From contig NZ_CP026377.1 in the NCBI RefSeq assembly GCF_002953195.1, positions 1 to 64,000 on the forward strand: a stretch of 64,000 bases of DNA. The letters are read 5' to 3'. Source of the DNA: Mixta gaviniae. GTDB lineage: Bacteria; Pseudomonadota; Gammaproteobacteria; Enterobacterales; Enterobacteriaceae. Shown piece by piece: positions 12,744 through 23,845 of the stretch. The notes below the pieces were generated by a model, which saw only the letters and a list, made by a program, of their open reading frames with translations, was not told the origin of the DNA and ran no database searches. Each line of letters opens with the position of its first letter. Position 1 is the first letter of the stretch. The position numbers were made by a program, and so were the translations under genes.

Positions 12744-14573
12744 ATGTGTGGAATTGTTGGCGCGGTAGCGCAACGTGATATCGCGGAAATACTGCTGGAA
12801 GGTTTGCGCCGTCTGGAGTATCGCGGCTATGACTCCGCCGGTCTGGCGGTGGTGGATCGACAAGGGCACGTGACTCGCCTGCGTCGCGTAGGCAAGGTGC
12901 AAAAGCTCGCCGAAGCGGCAGAACAGCATCCGCTGATCGGCGGCACCGGCATCGCTCATACCCGTTGGGCCACCCACGGCGAGCCGTCCGAAGCGAATGC
13001 GCACCCGCATGTCTCTGAACATATCGTTATCGTGCATAACGGCATCATTGAAAACCATGAGCCGCTGCGCGAGCTGATGATTGAGCGCGGCTACCGCTTC
13101 GCGTCGGAAACCGATACCGAAGTGGTTGCGCATCTGGTGCATTGGGAACAGAAACAGGGCGGCAGCCTGCGCGAAGTGGTGCAGCGCGTCATCCCGCAGC
13201 TGCGCGGCGCTTACGGCATGGTGATTATGGACAGCCGCGATCCATCGCTGCTGGTGGCTGCGCGTTCAGGCAGCCCGCTGGTGATCGGCTGCGGCGTCGG
13301 CGAAAACTTTATCGCCTCCGATCAGCTGGCTCTGTTGCCGGTGACCCGCCGTTTTATCTATCTGGAAGAGGGCGATATCGCCGAGGTGACGCGTCGCGAG
13401 GTCACTATCGTCGACCGCGCGGGCCATCCGGTGAAGCGCAACGAGATCGAATCCAACGTGCAGTATGACGCCGGCGATAAAGGCGTTTACCGTCACTATA
13501 TGCAGAAAGAGATCTACGAGCAGCCCAACGCGATTAAAAATACCCTGAGCGGGCGCTTCAGCCATGGCGAGGTCGATCTTTCCGAACTTGGCGCCGGCGC
13601 CAACGACCTGCTGAGCCAGGTTGAACATATTCAGATCATCGCCTGCGGCACCTCCTACAATTCCGGTATGGTCGCACGCTACTGGTTTGAATCGCTGGCG
13701 AACGTGCCGTGCGATGTCGAAATCGCCTCTGAATTCCGCTATCGCAAATCCGCAGTGCGTAAAAACAGCCTGCTGATCACCCTGTCACAGTCCGGTGAAA
13801 CCGCCGATACGCTGGCGGCGCTGCGTCTGTCGAAAGAGCTGGGCTATCTTGGCTCACTGGCGATTTGCAACGTGGCGGGCTCATCACTGGTGCGCGAATC
13901 CGATCTGGCGCTGATGACCAAAGCGGGTACCGAAATCGGCGTGGCCTCGACCAAAGCCTTTACCACCCAGCTGACCGTGTTGCTGATGCTGGTGGCAAAA
14001 ATCGGCCGCCTGAAAGGCGCGGACGCGCAGATTGAACACGATATTGTGCATGCGCTGCAGGCGCTGCCGAGCCGCATCGAGCAGATGCTGGCGCAGGATA
14101 AGATGATTGAAGCGCTGGCGGAAGATTTCTCCGACAAACATCATGCGTTGTTCCTGGGCCGTGGCGATCAATATCCGATCGCGATGGAAGGCGCGCTGAA
14201 GCTGAAAGAGATCTCCTACATCCATGCGGAAGCCTACGCCGCCGGCGAGCTGAAGCACGGCCCGCTGGCGCTGATCGACGCCGATATGCCGGTCATTGTG
14301 GTGGCGCCGAATAACGAGCTGCTGGAAAAACTGAAATCCAATATCGAAGAGGTGCGCGCGCGCGGCGGTCTGCTGTACGTGTTCGCCGATCGCGATACGG
14401 GCTTCGCCGACAGCGAAGGCATGAAGATTATCTCTCTGCCGCACGTGGAAGAGGTCATTGCGCCGATTTTCTACACCGTGCCGCTGCAGCTGCTCTCTTA
14501 CCACGTGGCGCTGATTAAAGGCACCGATGTGGATCAGCCGCGCAATCTGGCGAAATCGGTCACTGTAGAATAA
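12744..14573 (+). CDS. glmS: Glutamine--fructose-6-phosphate aminotransferase (isomerizing)
   Basis: Makes glucosamine-6-phosphate from fructose-6-phosphate and glutamine, the entry step of amino-sugar synthesis. 609 residues as in E. coli. After Met removal Cys1 is the glutaminase nucleophile ([10 protein letters not shown]). The N-terminal Ntn glutaminase domain covers about 1-240, with two SIS isomerase domains (about 285-425 and 455-600) showing [10 protein letters not shown] and [10 protein letters not shown]. The C-terminus [13 protein letters not shown] is diagnostic. In a bicistronic arrangement with glmU, separated by the ERIC-like element. Confidence 0.98.
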   Translation: MCGIVGAVAQRDIAEILLEGLRRLEYRGYDSAGLAVVDRQGHVTRLRRVGKVQKLAEAAEQHPLIGGTGIAHTRWATHGEPSEANAHPHVSEHIVIVHNGIIENHEPLRELMIERGYRFASETDTEVVAHLVHWEQKQGGSLREVVQRVIPQLRGAYGMVIMDSRDPSLLVAARSGSPLVIGCGVGENFIASDQLALLPVTRRFIYLEEGDIAEVTRREVTIVDRAGHPVKRNEIESNVQYDAGDKGVYRHYMQKEIYEQPNAIKNTLSGRFSHGEVDLSELGAGANDLLSQVEHIQIIACGTSYNSGMVARYWFESLANVPCDVEIASEFRYRKSAVRKNSLLITLSQSGETADTLAALRLSKELGYLGSLAICNVAGSSLVRESDLALMTKAGTEIGVASTKAFTTQLTVLLMLVAKIGRLKGADAQIEHDIVHALQALPSRIEQMLAQDKMIEALAEDFSDKHHALFLGRGDQYPIAMEGALKLKEISYIHAEAYAAGELKHGPLALIDADMPVIVVAPNNELLEKLKSNIEEVRARGGLLYVFADRDTGFADSEGMKIISLPHVEEVIAPIFYTVPLQLLSYHVALIKGTDVDQPRNLAKSVTVE

Positions 14574-14612
14574 GGCCGACGTCAGGCTACTGACGCTGCG
14601 GTAAAATGAATC

Positions 14613-14652
14613 ATCCGGCGAAGCCTGTTAAACGGCATCGCCGGATTTTTTA
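14613..14652 (+). terminator. Terminator after glmS
   Basis: ATCCGGCGA (14613-14621) pairs with TCGCCGGAT (14638-14646), and a T-run (TTTTTT) follows. It separates glmS from the separately regulated pst operon. Confidence 0.9.
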
Positions 14653-14781
14653 TGGCTGAGGCCCGCTCCGGCGCAAACTGAAAAATTTTTTGTACAGCAA
14701 ACAGGGTGTCATCCATAGTTGAAGCGCATGACAACCGTTTTTTCCTCTTCGGCACGGCGACGGCGGCGTACACTTTTCCGG

Positions 14782-14832
14782 CTGTCATATAACTGTCATA
14801 TTTCCTACATCCCGCTGTCATTAAACTGTCCT
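14782..14832 (+). promoter_or_regulatory. Two Pho boxes upstream of pstS
   Basis: CTGTCATATAACTGTCAT (14782-14799) matches the PhoB box (two CTGTCAT-type 7-mers with a 4-base AT spacer) almost perfectly. CTGTCATTAAACTGTCCT (14815-14832) is a second box 33 bp downstream, i.e. on the same DNA face at about three turns. They predict PhoB-dependent activation of pstSCAB-phoU under phosphate starvation. Confidence 0.93.
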
Positions 14833-14906
14833 ATTTTCCCTCCTGCAGCAATCCTGATTCTTACTACAACGGCATACAGCCTGACTTTTACTCCCCCGGA
14901 GGGAAT

Positions 14907-15950
14907 ATGACACTGATGCGTAGCACCGTAGCCAAACTTGTTGCCGCCACCCTCTCCCTGAGCGCGGTTTCTGCTTTCGCAGCCACCGATCTCACCGGCG
15001 CAGGCGGCACCTTCCCGGCTCCGGTTTATGCCAAGTGGGCAGCAGATTATCAGCAAGCGACCGGCAGTAAAATCAACTACCAGGGGATTGGCTCTTCCGG
15101 CGGCGTGAAGCAGATCATTGCGAAAACAGTTGATTTCGGTGCGTCCGATGCGCCCATGAAAGATGAAGATCTGCAGAAAAACGGCCTGTTTCAGTTTCCG
15201 ACCGTGATTGGCGGCGTGGTGCTGGCGATCAACCTGCCTGGCGTGCAATCCGGTCAGCTGACGCTGGATGGACAGACCGTCGGTGATATCTACCTCGGCA
15301 AAATCAAAAAGTGGAATGATCCGGCGATCGCCAAACTGAACCCGGGTCTGAAGCTGCCAGAAACCAATATCGCGGTAGTGCGTCGCGCTGACGGTTCAGG
15401 CACCTCCTTCGTCTTCACCAGCTACCTCTCTAAAGTGAACCAGGAGTGGAGCGAGAAAGTCGGCAAGGGCAACACCGTAAACTGGCCGACCGGTCTTGGC
15501 GGTAAAGGTAACGATGGCATCGCCGCGTTCGTTCAGCGTCTGCCAGGCTCCATCGGCTATGTGGAATACGCCTACGCCAAACAGAACAAGCTGAGCTACA
15601 CCAAACTGATCGATGCCGATGGTCAGCCGGTATCCCCGACGGAAGAAACCTTCAGCAATGCGGCGAAAGGCGCTGACTGGAGCAAATCTTACGCGCAGGA
15701 TCTGACGAACCAGAAAGGCAAAGACGCGTGGCCTATCACCACCACCACCTTCATTCTGATGTACAAGAACCAGACCAACGCCGATAAAGGCGCTGAAGTG
15801 CTGAAGTTCTTCGACTGGGCATATAAAGACGGCGATAAGACCGCGACCAGCCTGGATTACGCTACGCTGCCGGATGCGGTGGTTGAGCAGATCCGTTCTG
15901 ACTGGAAAGCGCAGATCAAAGATGGCTCCGGTAAGGCGCTGTATCAGTAA
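14907..15950 (+). CDS. pstS: Phosphate ABC transporter periplasmic binding protein
   Basis: High-affinity inorganic phosphate receptor of the Pst system, exported to the periplasm. 347 residues. The signal peptide spans about residues 1-25, ending SAVSAFA. Mature [19 protein letters not shown] and the phosphate-binding loops [11 protein letters not shown] and [11 protein letters not shown] are typical. GGAGG lies directly upstream, and two Pho boxes lie 75-125 bases before the start. Confidence 0.98.
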   Translation: MTLMRSTVAKLVAATLSLSAVSAFAATDLTGAGGTFPAPVYAKWAADYQQATGSKINYQGIGSSGGVKQIIAKTVDFGASDAPMKDEDLQKNGLFQFPTVIGGVVLAINLPGVQSGQLTLDGQTVGDIYLGKIKKWNDPAIAKLNPGLKLPETNIAVVRRADGSGTSFVFTSYLSKVNQEWSEKVGKGNTVNWPTGLGGKGNDGIAAFVQRLPGSIGYVEYAYAKQNKLSYTKLIDADGQPVSPTEETFSNAAKGADWSKSYAQDLTNQKGKDAWPITTTTFILMYKNQTNADKGAEVLKFFDWAYKDGDKTATSLDYATLPDAVVEQIRSDWKAQIKDGSGKALYQ

Positions 15951-15979
15951 TGATTTAACGGTGCCACGCACTGTCGCAG

Positions 15980-16028
15980 GGGTCGGCTGAAGGCCGGCCC
16001 GCAGTATCCGGGCGGCTGAACGCCGCCC
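15980..16028. repeat. Paired REP-like hairpins between pstS and pstC
   Basis: GGGTCGGC-TGAAG-GCCGGCCC (15980-16000) and GGGCGGC-TGAAC-GCCGCCC (16010-16028) are two GC-rich hairpins with similar TGAA-type loops, nine bases apart. This paired palindromic architecture resembles REP/BIME elements. In an operon mRNA it would protect the abundant pstS part from 3' decay and reduce downstream pstC expression. Confidence 0.7.
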
Positions 16029-16055
16029 CTGTGAATTTCTTCTGTCGAGACTTTT

Positions 16056-17014
16056 ATGGCTGAATCCAGGCCGTCCTTTAAGGCCCCGGGAAAACAAGGC
16101 GACATTCTTTTTGGCGCGCTGGTCAAACTGGCGGCGCTGATTGTGCTTTTGTTGCTTGGCGGCATCATTATCTCCCTGCTCATCTCCTCCTGGCCCAGCA
16201 TTGAGAAATTCGGTTTCTCTTTCCTGTGGAATAAAGAGTGGGATGCCCCGAATGAAAACTTTGGCGCGCTGGTGCCTATTTACGGCACCGTCGTCACCTC
16301 CCTGATCGCGCTGCTGATCGCCGTGCCGGTCAGCTTCGGTATCGCACTGTTCCTGACCGAGCTGGCACCGGGCTGGCTGCGCCGCCCGCTGGGCGTGGCG
16401 ATTGAGCTGCTGGCGGCCATCCCCAGCATCGTGTATGGCATGTGGGGGCTGTTTGTCTTCGCGCCGCTGTTCGCCGAATACTTCCAGACGCCGGTAGGCA
16501 ATGTACTCTCCAGCATTCCGCTGGTCGGCGCGCTGTTTGAAGGCCCGGCGTTCGGCATCGGCATTCTCGCGGCAGGGGTGATTCTGGCGATCATGATTAT
16601 CCCCTATATTGCCTCGGTAATGCGCGACGTGTTCGAACAGACACCGGTGATGATGAAAGAGTCCGCCTACGGCATCGGCTGCACCACCTGGGAGGTGATC
16701 TGGCGCATCGTGCTGCCCTTCACCAAAAACGGCGTGATCGGTGGGGTGATGTTGGGGCTGGGCCGCGCGCTCGGCGAAACCATGGCGGTGACCTTTATTA
16801 TCGGCAACACCTACCAGCTCGACAGCGTCTCACTCTATATGCCGGGCAACAGCATCACCTCCGCGCTGGCGAATGAGTTCGCCGAAGCGGAATCGGGCGT
16901 GCATGTCGCCGCGCTGATGGAGCTGGGGCTGATCCTGTTCGTTATCACCTTTATCGTGCTGGCGATCTCTAAGCTGATGATTTTACGACTGGCGAAAAGT
17001 GAAGGGGCGCGCTC

Positions 17015-17018
<4 letters not shown>
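16056..17018 (+). CDS. pstC: Phosphate ABC transporter permease PstC
   Basis: Inner-membrane permease subunit of the Pst transporter. 320 residues (E. coli 319) with about six membrane helices. The cytoplasmic coupling loop (EAA-type) includes [21 protein letters not shown]. It forms a heterodimer with PstA. Its stop overlaps the pstA start by four bases (ATGA), indicating translational coupling. Confidence 0.97.
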
Positions 17019-18717
<1,699 letters not shown>

Positions 18718-18729
18718 CTGGAGCGCTGT

Positions 18730-19464
18730 ATGGATAATTTGAACCTGAATAAACACATCTCCGGCCAGTTTAACGCTGAGCTTGAGCATATCCGCACCCA
18801 GGTCATGATCATGGGCGGGCTGGTGGAGCAGCAGCTCACTGACGCCATCACCGCGATGCATAATCAGGATGGCGAGCTGGCGAAGCGCGTTATTGATGGC
18901 GACCAGAAGGTCAACATGATGGAAGTGGAGATTGATGAGGCCTGCGTGCGCATTATCGCCAAGCGGCAGCCGACCGCCAGCGATCTGCGTCTGGTGATGG
19001 CGATCATCAAAACCATTTCCGAGCTGGAGCGCATCGGCGACGTGGCGGAGAAGATCAGCCGCACCGCGCTGGAGAAGTTTGGTCAACAGCATCAGCCGCT
19101 GCTGGTCAGCCTGGAGTCGCTGGGCCATCACACCATTCAGATGCTGCACGACGTGCTGGACGCCTTCGCGCGGATGGATTTAAGCGCGGCGATTGAAATC
19201 TATCGTGAAGATAAAAAGGTCGATCAGGAGTATGAGGGCATCGTGCGTCAGCTGATGACCTATATGATGGAAGATCCGCGCACCATTCCCAGCGTGCTGA
19301 CCGCGCTGTTCTGCGCACGCGCCATCGAGCGCATCGGCGATCGCTGCCAGAATATCTGCGAGATTATTTTCTACTTTGTTAAAGGCCAGGATTTCCGTCA
19401 CGTCGGCGGCGATCGGCTGGATAAGCTGCTGGCGGGCGACGAAAACGGCAGCAGCCCGGCCTGA
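18730..19464 (+). CDS. phoU: Phosphate signalling protein PhoU
   Basis: Negative regulator that links the Pst transporter to the PhoR kinase and keeps the Pho regulon off when phosphate is ample. 244 residues (E. coli 241), all-alpha, two repeats of a three-helix bundle. Metal-binding E/D-rich motifs such as [15 protein letters not shown] and [15 protein letters not shown] are seen. Starts 12 bases after pstB. Confidence 0.97.
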   Translation: MDNLNLNKHISGQFNAELEHIRTQVMIMGGLVEQQLTDAITAMHNQDGELAKRVIDGDQKVNMMEVEIDEACVRIIAKRQPTASDLRLVMAIIKTISELERIGDVAEKISRTALEKFGQQHQPLLVSLESLGHHTIQMLHDVLDAFARMDLSAAIEIYREDKKVDQEYEGIVRQLMTYMMEDPRTIPSVLTALFCARAIERIGDRCQNICEIIFYFVKGQDFRHVGGDRLDKLLAGDENGSSPA

Positions 19465-19481
19465 TATCCTTTGCCGCGTTC

Positions 19482-19503
19482 AGCGCAGCCGTCCGGCTGC
19501 GCT
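19482..19503. terminator. Convergent hairpin between phoU and yieH
   Basis: AGCGCAGCC-GTCC-GGCTGCGCT is a perfect 9-bp stem in the 60-base gap between the convergent genes. The plus-strand side is followed by a pyrimidine-rich stretch (GTTCCCTTCTCTTCCC) rather than a T-run, so termination strength is uncertain. Confidence 0.55.
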
Positions 19504-19524
19504 GTTCCCTTCTCTTCCCGACGT

Positions 19525-20187
19525 CTAACGCGTCAGCGACCAGCCGCGTTCGCGCCACAGCGCCGGCAGCTGCGCCAGGTCGTCGAAAGGCGTCACCAGC
19601 GGATGATCGATCGGCCGGTTATGGGCATCGGCGCAGTAATAGAACACGGGAATGCCCGCCGCGATACCGGCATTAGCGCCCGCTTCGGAATCGTCGATCA
19701 GTGCGCAGCGCGCAATCGGTACCTGCATCTGCTGCGCCGCGTGGAACATCAGCTGCGGGTCCGGTTTCCAGTGGCCGATATCGTAGCCGCTGTACAACCG
19801 GTCATCAAAAAACGAGAGCATATCGGTCAGCCCCAGCGAGTGCTGCATTTTCGGCACGGTGCCGTTGGAGACCACGCACATCGGCACGGTGATCTGCTCC
19901 AGCAGCGCTCTGGCGCCGGGGATCGGCTGCAGATGTGCGTCAAACAGGCGCGCTACCTGCTGGCGATATTCCCGCTCGATCGCGTCCACTGGCGCGTTCA
20001 GGGGATACTGGCGGCCGACGTCGGCGATAATGTCGTAAAGCTTTACGCCTTTGTACTTTTCAAACATCTCCTGCAGCGACAGTTCGGCGCCGTAGCGGGC
20101 GAAGGTATCCACATAGGCCTGGGTGCAAAGGCGCTCGCTATCCACCAGCGTCCCGTCGCAGTCAAAAAACAGACATTCAATGCTCAT
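19525..20187 (-). CDS. yieH: HAD-family 6-phosphogluconate phosphatase YieH
   Basis: Cytosolic haloacid-dehalogenase-like phosphatase. 220 residues (E. coli YieH 221). The catalytic motif I is FFDCDGTLVDSE (Asp nucleophile and Asp acid/base, about residues 8-19), motif II VVSNGT and motif III HWKPDPQLM with DDSEAG. E. coli YieH acts on 6-phosphogluconate and other sugar phosphates. Convergent with phoU and divergent from adeP, as in E. coli. Confidence 0.92.
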   Translation of the reverse strand: MSIECLFFDCDGTLVDSERLCTQAYVDTFARYGAELSLQEMFEKYKGVKLYDIIADVGRQYPLNAPVDAIEREYRQQVARLFDAHLQPIPGARALLEQITVPMCVVSNGTVPKMQHSLGLTDMLSFFDDRLYSGYDIGHWKPDPQLMFHAAQQMQVPIARCALIDDSEAGANAGIAAGIPVFYYCADAHNRPIDHPLVTPFDDLAQLPALWRERGWSLTR

Positions 20188-20273
20188 TTATGCGTCATCC
20201 TTAATAGTGGTGTCAGGCTCACTTTAACCGACTGAGCCAGGAATGCGACCCGACAAGGCGGATTTAAGCCAAA

Positions 20274-20289
20274 CCGCAACCGTTTGCGA
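20274..20289. promoter_or_regulatory. PurR-type operator upstream of adeP
   Basis: CCGCAACCGTTTGCGA differs from the PurR consensus ACGCAAACGTTTGCGT at three positions, of which only one is in the central CGCAAACGTTTGCG palindrome. It lies 72-87 bases before the adeP start, in the yieH-adeP divergent region. Repression of an adenine permease by PurR with hypoxanthine or guanine fits the known purine regulon; comparative work on E. coli yieG reports the same, as remembered. Confidence 0.75.
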
Positions 20290-20360
20290 AAAATCAGTGT
20301 ACTGTTGGGCCAAAATCGCTAGCATACGCGGCGACCTCTTTTCCCGTTCGGATGTAACAG

Positions 20361-21674
20361 ATGACTAAACAAGGCCTATTACAGCGGCTGTTCCGGCTTC
20401 AGGAACATGGCACGACGGTGCGAACCGAAGTGATTGCCGGTTTTACCACCTTCCTGACGATGGTTTACATCGTCTTTGTTAACCCGCAGATCCTCGGCGC
20501 CGCCGGCATGAATACCCAGGCGGTATTTGTTACCACCTGCCTGATTGCCGCGCTGGGCAGTATCCTGATGGGGATCGTCGCCAATCTGCCGGTGGCGCTG
20601 GCACCGGCGATGGGGCTGAACGCCTTTTTCGCTTTCGTGGTGGTCGGCGCGATGGGCTACTCCTGGCAGGTGGGTATGGGCGCCATTTTCTGGGGGGCGA
20701 TCGGCCTGCTGCTGCTGACGCTGTTCCGCGTGCGTTACTGGATGATCGCCAATATCCCGCTGAGCCTGCGTACCGGCATCACCGCCGGCATCGGTCTGTT
20801 TATCGCCCTGATGGGGCTGAAAAACGCCGGCATCATTGTCGGCAACGAGGCGACGCTGGTGGCAGTGGGCGATCTCTCCTCTCACAGCGTACTGCTGGGC
20901 GCGCTGGGCTTCTTTATCATCGCGGTGCTGGCGTCGCGCAACGTCCATGCGGCGGTGCTGATCTCGATTATCGTCACCACGCTGGCGGGCCTGATGCTGG
21001 GCGATGTGAAATACAGCGGCATCTTTTCTGCGCCGCCGGCTATCGGCTCGGTTATCGGGCAGGTTGATGTGGGCGGGGCGTTAAACATCAGCATGGCGGG
21101 CGTGATCTTCTCCTTTATGCTGGTTAACCTGTTCGACTCCTCCGGCACGCTGATCGGCGTCACCGACAAGGCGGGCCTGGCAGATAAAGAGGGCAAGTTC
21201 CCGCGAATGAAACAGGCGCTGCTGGTGGATAGCGTCAGCTCCGTCGCCGGCGCCGCGATCGGTACCTCGTCGGTAACCGCGTATATCGAAAGCTCGTCCG
21301 GCGTCTCCGTCGGTGGACGCACCGGCCTGATGGCGGTGGTAACCGGTATTCTGTTTCTGCTGGTGATGTTCCTGTCGCCGCTGGCGTCGATGGTGCCCGG
21401 CTACGCTGCGGCGGGCGCGCTGATCTATGTCGGCGTGCTGATGACATCCAGCCTGGCGCGCGTACAGTGGGACGATCTCACCGAGGCGGTGCCGGCGTTC
21501 GTGACGGCGGCGATGATGCCGTTCAGCTTCTCGATCACCGAAGGCATTGCGCTGGGCTTTATCGCCTACTGCGTCATGAAGGCGGGAACGGGACGCTGGC
21601 GTGAAATCAGCCCCTGCGTGGTGGTCGTGGCGCTGCTGTTCGTACTGAAAATCGCCTTTATCGATTCCCACTGA
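20361..21674 (+). CDS. adeP: Adenine permease, NCS2 / AzgA-like family (AdeP/YieG)
   Basis: Inner-membrane proton-coupled purine transporter. 437 residues with 12-14 hydrophobic segments. It starts MTKQGLLQRLFRLQEHGTTVRTE and carries the family motifs GFTTFLTMVYIVFVNPQIL, PAMGLNAFFAF and FDSSGTLIGV, all typical of AdeP/AdeQ/PurP. The chromosomal place next to yieH and yieE equals that of E. coli yieG (adeP). The gene end overlaps the convergent yieE by 17 bases. Confidence 0.93.
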   Translation: MTKQGLLQRLFRLQEHGTTVRTEVIAGFTTFLTMVYIVFVNPQILGAAGMNTQAVFVTTCLIAALGSILMGIVANLPVALAPAMGLNAFFAFVVVGAMGYSWQVGMGAIFWGAIGLLLLTLFRVRYWMIANIPLSLRTGITAGIGLFIALMGLKNAGIIVGNEATLVAVGDLSSHSVLLGALGFFIIAVLASRNVHAAVLISIIVTTLAGLMLGDVKYSGIFSAPPAIGSVIGQVDVGGALNISMAGVIFSFMLVNLFDSSGTLIGVTDKAGLADKEGKFPRMKQALLVDSVSSVAGAAIGTSSVTAYIESSSGVSVGGRTGLMAVVTGILFLLVMFLSPLASMVPGYAAAGALIYVGVLMTSSLARVQWDDLTEAVPAFVTAAMMPFSFSITEGIALGFIAYCVMKAGTGRWREISPCVVVVALLFVLKIAFIDSH

Positions 21675-22434
21675 TCGCCAAACGGCTGCAGCCCCGCTGC
21701 TGCAGCTGTTTTTCCAGCGGCATGCTGGTGAGCCGCAACGTCTGCGGCCCCATATTCGCTTTATTCATCTCAATATCACGCAGCGCGGTCCAGTTATGCA
21801 GATCGTCAATCTCCCACAGCCGTAGCCGGCTGGTGGCGGGCGAGAGCGCGCATGACCAGATCAGCAACGGTTCGACATCGCACACCGCCTGCACGTCGGG
21901 AAACACCGGCGAGCGCAGACGCCCCGAGGCGGGATGAAGCTGCAGAGTGCCGCCGCAATCGTTTTTTTCACCGGTTAACTTGAGAATGCTCTGGCGCAGC
22001 GTCCAGATTTGCGTGATCGCTTCCAGCGGATCCTGCTGCGCATTGATCCAGGCTTTTTCGCCCGAAGAGAGATGCTGCAGATGGTGTTCCACCGTCTGGC
22101 GGCTGTGGGCGCGCACCATTTCCATATCCAGCCCGGCGCGGCTCTGCTCTTCCGCCAGCAGCACACCGATCACATTGCCGGCATAGGCAATGCTGAAATC
22201 GGGCAGGTCGGGGTCGATAAAACAGGGGCGGCCGTTAGCGGTGGTGGTTAAGCCGGGCAGCTGCGGCATTCCATATACGCGCAGCATCAGCTCAGCCAGC
22301 AACATGCGCGCCGCCAGATAGCGGCTTCGACGTTTCTCGCTGAGAAAGCGGGCCTTTTCCACTACATCCGCAGGAATACGCTGAACGTCCGCCCGGCTTT
22401 GGGCAAGCGTCCAGCGTACAAAATGACTTGCCAT
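21658..22434 (-). CDS. yieE: 4'-phosphopantetheinyl transferase superfamily protein YieE
   Basis: Belongs to the Sfp-type phosphopantetheinyl transferases, which load CoA-derived arms onto carrier proteins. 258 residues (E. coli YieE about 249). The Mg-binding motif GLDMEMVR (about 119-126) is intact. The second motif reads WTLRQSILKLTG where active Sfp enzymes have WxxKEAxxK; as remembered, E. coli YieE has the same departure (LRRSVLKLTG), so it is a subfamily trait. Its carrier protein is unknown and no polyketide or peptide synthetase is encoded in this window. Convergent overlap with adeP. Confidence 0.85.
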   Translation of the reverse strand: MASHFVRWTLAQSRADVQRIPADVVEKARFLSEKRRSRYLAARMLLAELMLRVYGMPQLPGLTTTANGRPCFIDPDLPDFSIAYAGNVIGVLLAEEQSRAGLDMEMVRAHSRQTVEHHLQHLSSGEKAWINAQQDPLEAITQIWTLRQSILKLTGEKNDCGGTLQLHPASGRLRSPVFPDVQAVCDVEPLLIWSCALSPATSRLRLWEIDDLHNWTALRDIEMNKANMGPQTLRLTSMPLEKQLQQRGCSRLAISGNR

Positions 22435-22593
22435 CTGTCGCTCCGTGAAAATGGTCGGATAATCATCAATGGTATTGTAAGAATTTTCTGAGGCATTTGC
22501 ACCCGGCTTTCCCCCGGCCGGGCGCTTTTCGGAATAGGTTTAAATTTGCGCGGCGCCAGCAGAACGGGCGCCGGCGCCGGTTGGCGGCGGGAT

Positions 22594-23184
22594 TCAGGCA
22601 AAGCGGCAGGCGTCGTCAAAAGCGAGGCGGGGAAGCCGTGGGTGCAGCTTTTCAGCCACGCCGTAGCCGAGGTTGATCAGCATGTTCGCCTGCCAGTGGC
22701 CGTCGGCGAAAAACAGCCGGTTGACCTGTTCGGCATCGAACCCGGACATCGGGCCGGCATCCAGGCCCAGCGCGCGCGCCGCCAGGATCAGATAGCCCGC
22801 CTGCAGGCTGCTGTTACGAAACGCGGTCTCGGCGGCAACCGCCGGGCTGCTGGTAAACCAGCTGCGCGCGTCCGCCCAGGGGAACAGCTCGGGCAGCCTG
22901 TCATAAAAGCGGCTGTCTGAGGCGACGATAACCGTCACCGGCGCCGACAGGGTTTTTTCCACGTTGCCGCTGGAGAGGGCCGGCCGCAGCCGTTCCTTGC
23001 CCTGCGCGCTGGTGATAAACACAAAGCGGCCAGGCGAGGCATTTGCGGAGGTGGGCGCAAGGCTGACGATGTCATAGAGCTGGCGCAGCAGCGCGGCATC
23101 GACCGCTTTATCCTGCCAAAAGCTGTGGGTACGGGCAGCGGTAAATAAGGTTTCCAGCGCCTGCGGGGTTAAGGGTACGGACAT
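22594..23184 (-). CDS. Nitroreductase-family protein, RutE-like (malonic semialdehyde reductase family)
   Basis: 196 residues, the same length as E. coli RutE, with matching blocks such as [41 protein letters not shown] and [13 protein letters not shown]. The family binds FMN and uses NAD(P)H. RutE reduces malonic semialdehyde to 3-hydroxypropionate in the Rut uracil pathway, but no other rut gene is nearby, so the physiological substrate is open. The start at 23184 ([14 protein letters not shown]) follows AGGGAG; a 13-residue upstream extension is unlikely. Leftmost gene of the variable region. Confidence 0.82.
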   Translation of the reverse strand: MSVPLTPQALETLFTAARTHSFWQDKAVDAALLRQLYDIVSLAPTSANASPGRFVFITSAQGKERLRPALSSGNVEKTLSAPVTVIVASDSRFYDRLPELFPWADARSWFTSSPAVAAETAFRNSSLQAGYLILAARALGLDAGPMSGFDAEQVNRLFFADGHWQANMLINLGYGVAEKLHPRLPRLAFDDACRFA

Positions 23185-23845
23185 AACGATCTCCCTGAGG
23201 TTCAGATACGGCGATAGGGGCATGCAGGATGTGCTGCGGCGTTGCTCTTACAGCCTGATGCGCGCAGACGACGGCTGGCGATGCGCGGCCGAAGAAAGGA
23301 CGCCGCGATAAAAGGGTAACGGCCGCCTCTGCTGCTGACCAAGAGGATTTTTTTATGTATCGGGCGGTAGGGAATGCCGCCTTAGCGCGGCTCGTCAGGT
23401 TAAGACTGGTCTTTAAACAGGCTCAAGACTCGTCTGATAAATAAAGGACGCGACAAGTGGCAGCATTAATTGATGGGTCAAAACGGTGAAGAGCCGGCCG
23501 GGCGTCTTTTTTAATATTAATCTCCTTTAGCCTTTTATCCTCACAGGCGGCTTACGCATGCCCGCTTTTTATCATAAAAACGGCTTATTGTTTGAATAGT
23601 TAATTATGTCTTGCTGTGAAAACAGTTATTGCCGTGGGAAATAATTACGCCGGCTTTACTGTTTTTCACTTGTTATCTTGTCTGTGGCGCGGCTTGTTAA
23701 TAAGGAATGAAGCTATTAGAATCGCTCAGATTTATTTCTTAAGCTGAAATAAATCAGCACTACAGCAAAGGAACGTCGCTGTATTTTGCTTTGTCTGCAA
23801 GCAACCAGCCGCAGTCAGGCTGGACTGGGAAAAGGATATCTTAAT
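23185..23845. other. Intergenic region before the export cassette
   Basis: 661 bases, increasingly AT-rich towards the regulator, marking the edge of the accessory island. It holds one 29-codon ORF with a good ribosome-binding site (listed separately). A weak GACGC...GCGTC pair is followed by TTTTTT near 23500-23506. There are several AT-rich stretches at 23570-23760 that could hold the regulator promoter. No convincing operator or RNA gene was recognised. Confidence 0.4.
23355..23444 (+). CDS. Possible small basic protein, 29 residues
   Basis: ATG at 23355 is preceded by AAGAGGA at suitable distance and opens a 29-codon frame ending TAA. The product begins MYRAVGNAALARLVRLRLVF and ends KQAQDSSDK: a short amphipathic, Arg-rich helix without a membrane span. 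I recognise no family. It could be a leader peptide, a small regulator or chance; only the ribosome-binding site speaks for it. Confidence 0.25.
   Translation: MYRAVGNAALARLVRLRLVFKQAQDSSDK

Noticed and set aside
19471..20235. 254-codon plus-strand frame opposite yieH
   Set aside because: yieH on the other strand has intact HAD motifs and conserved context; the opposite frame has none.
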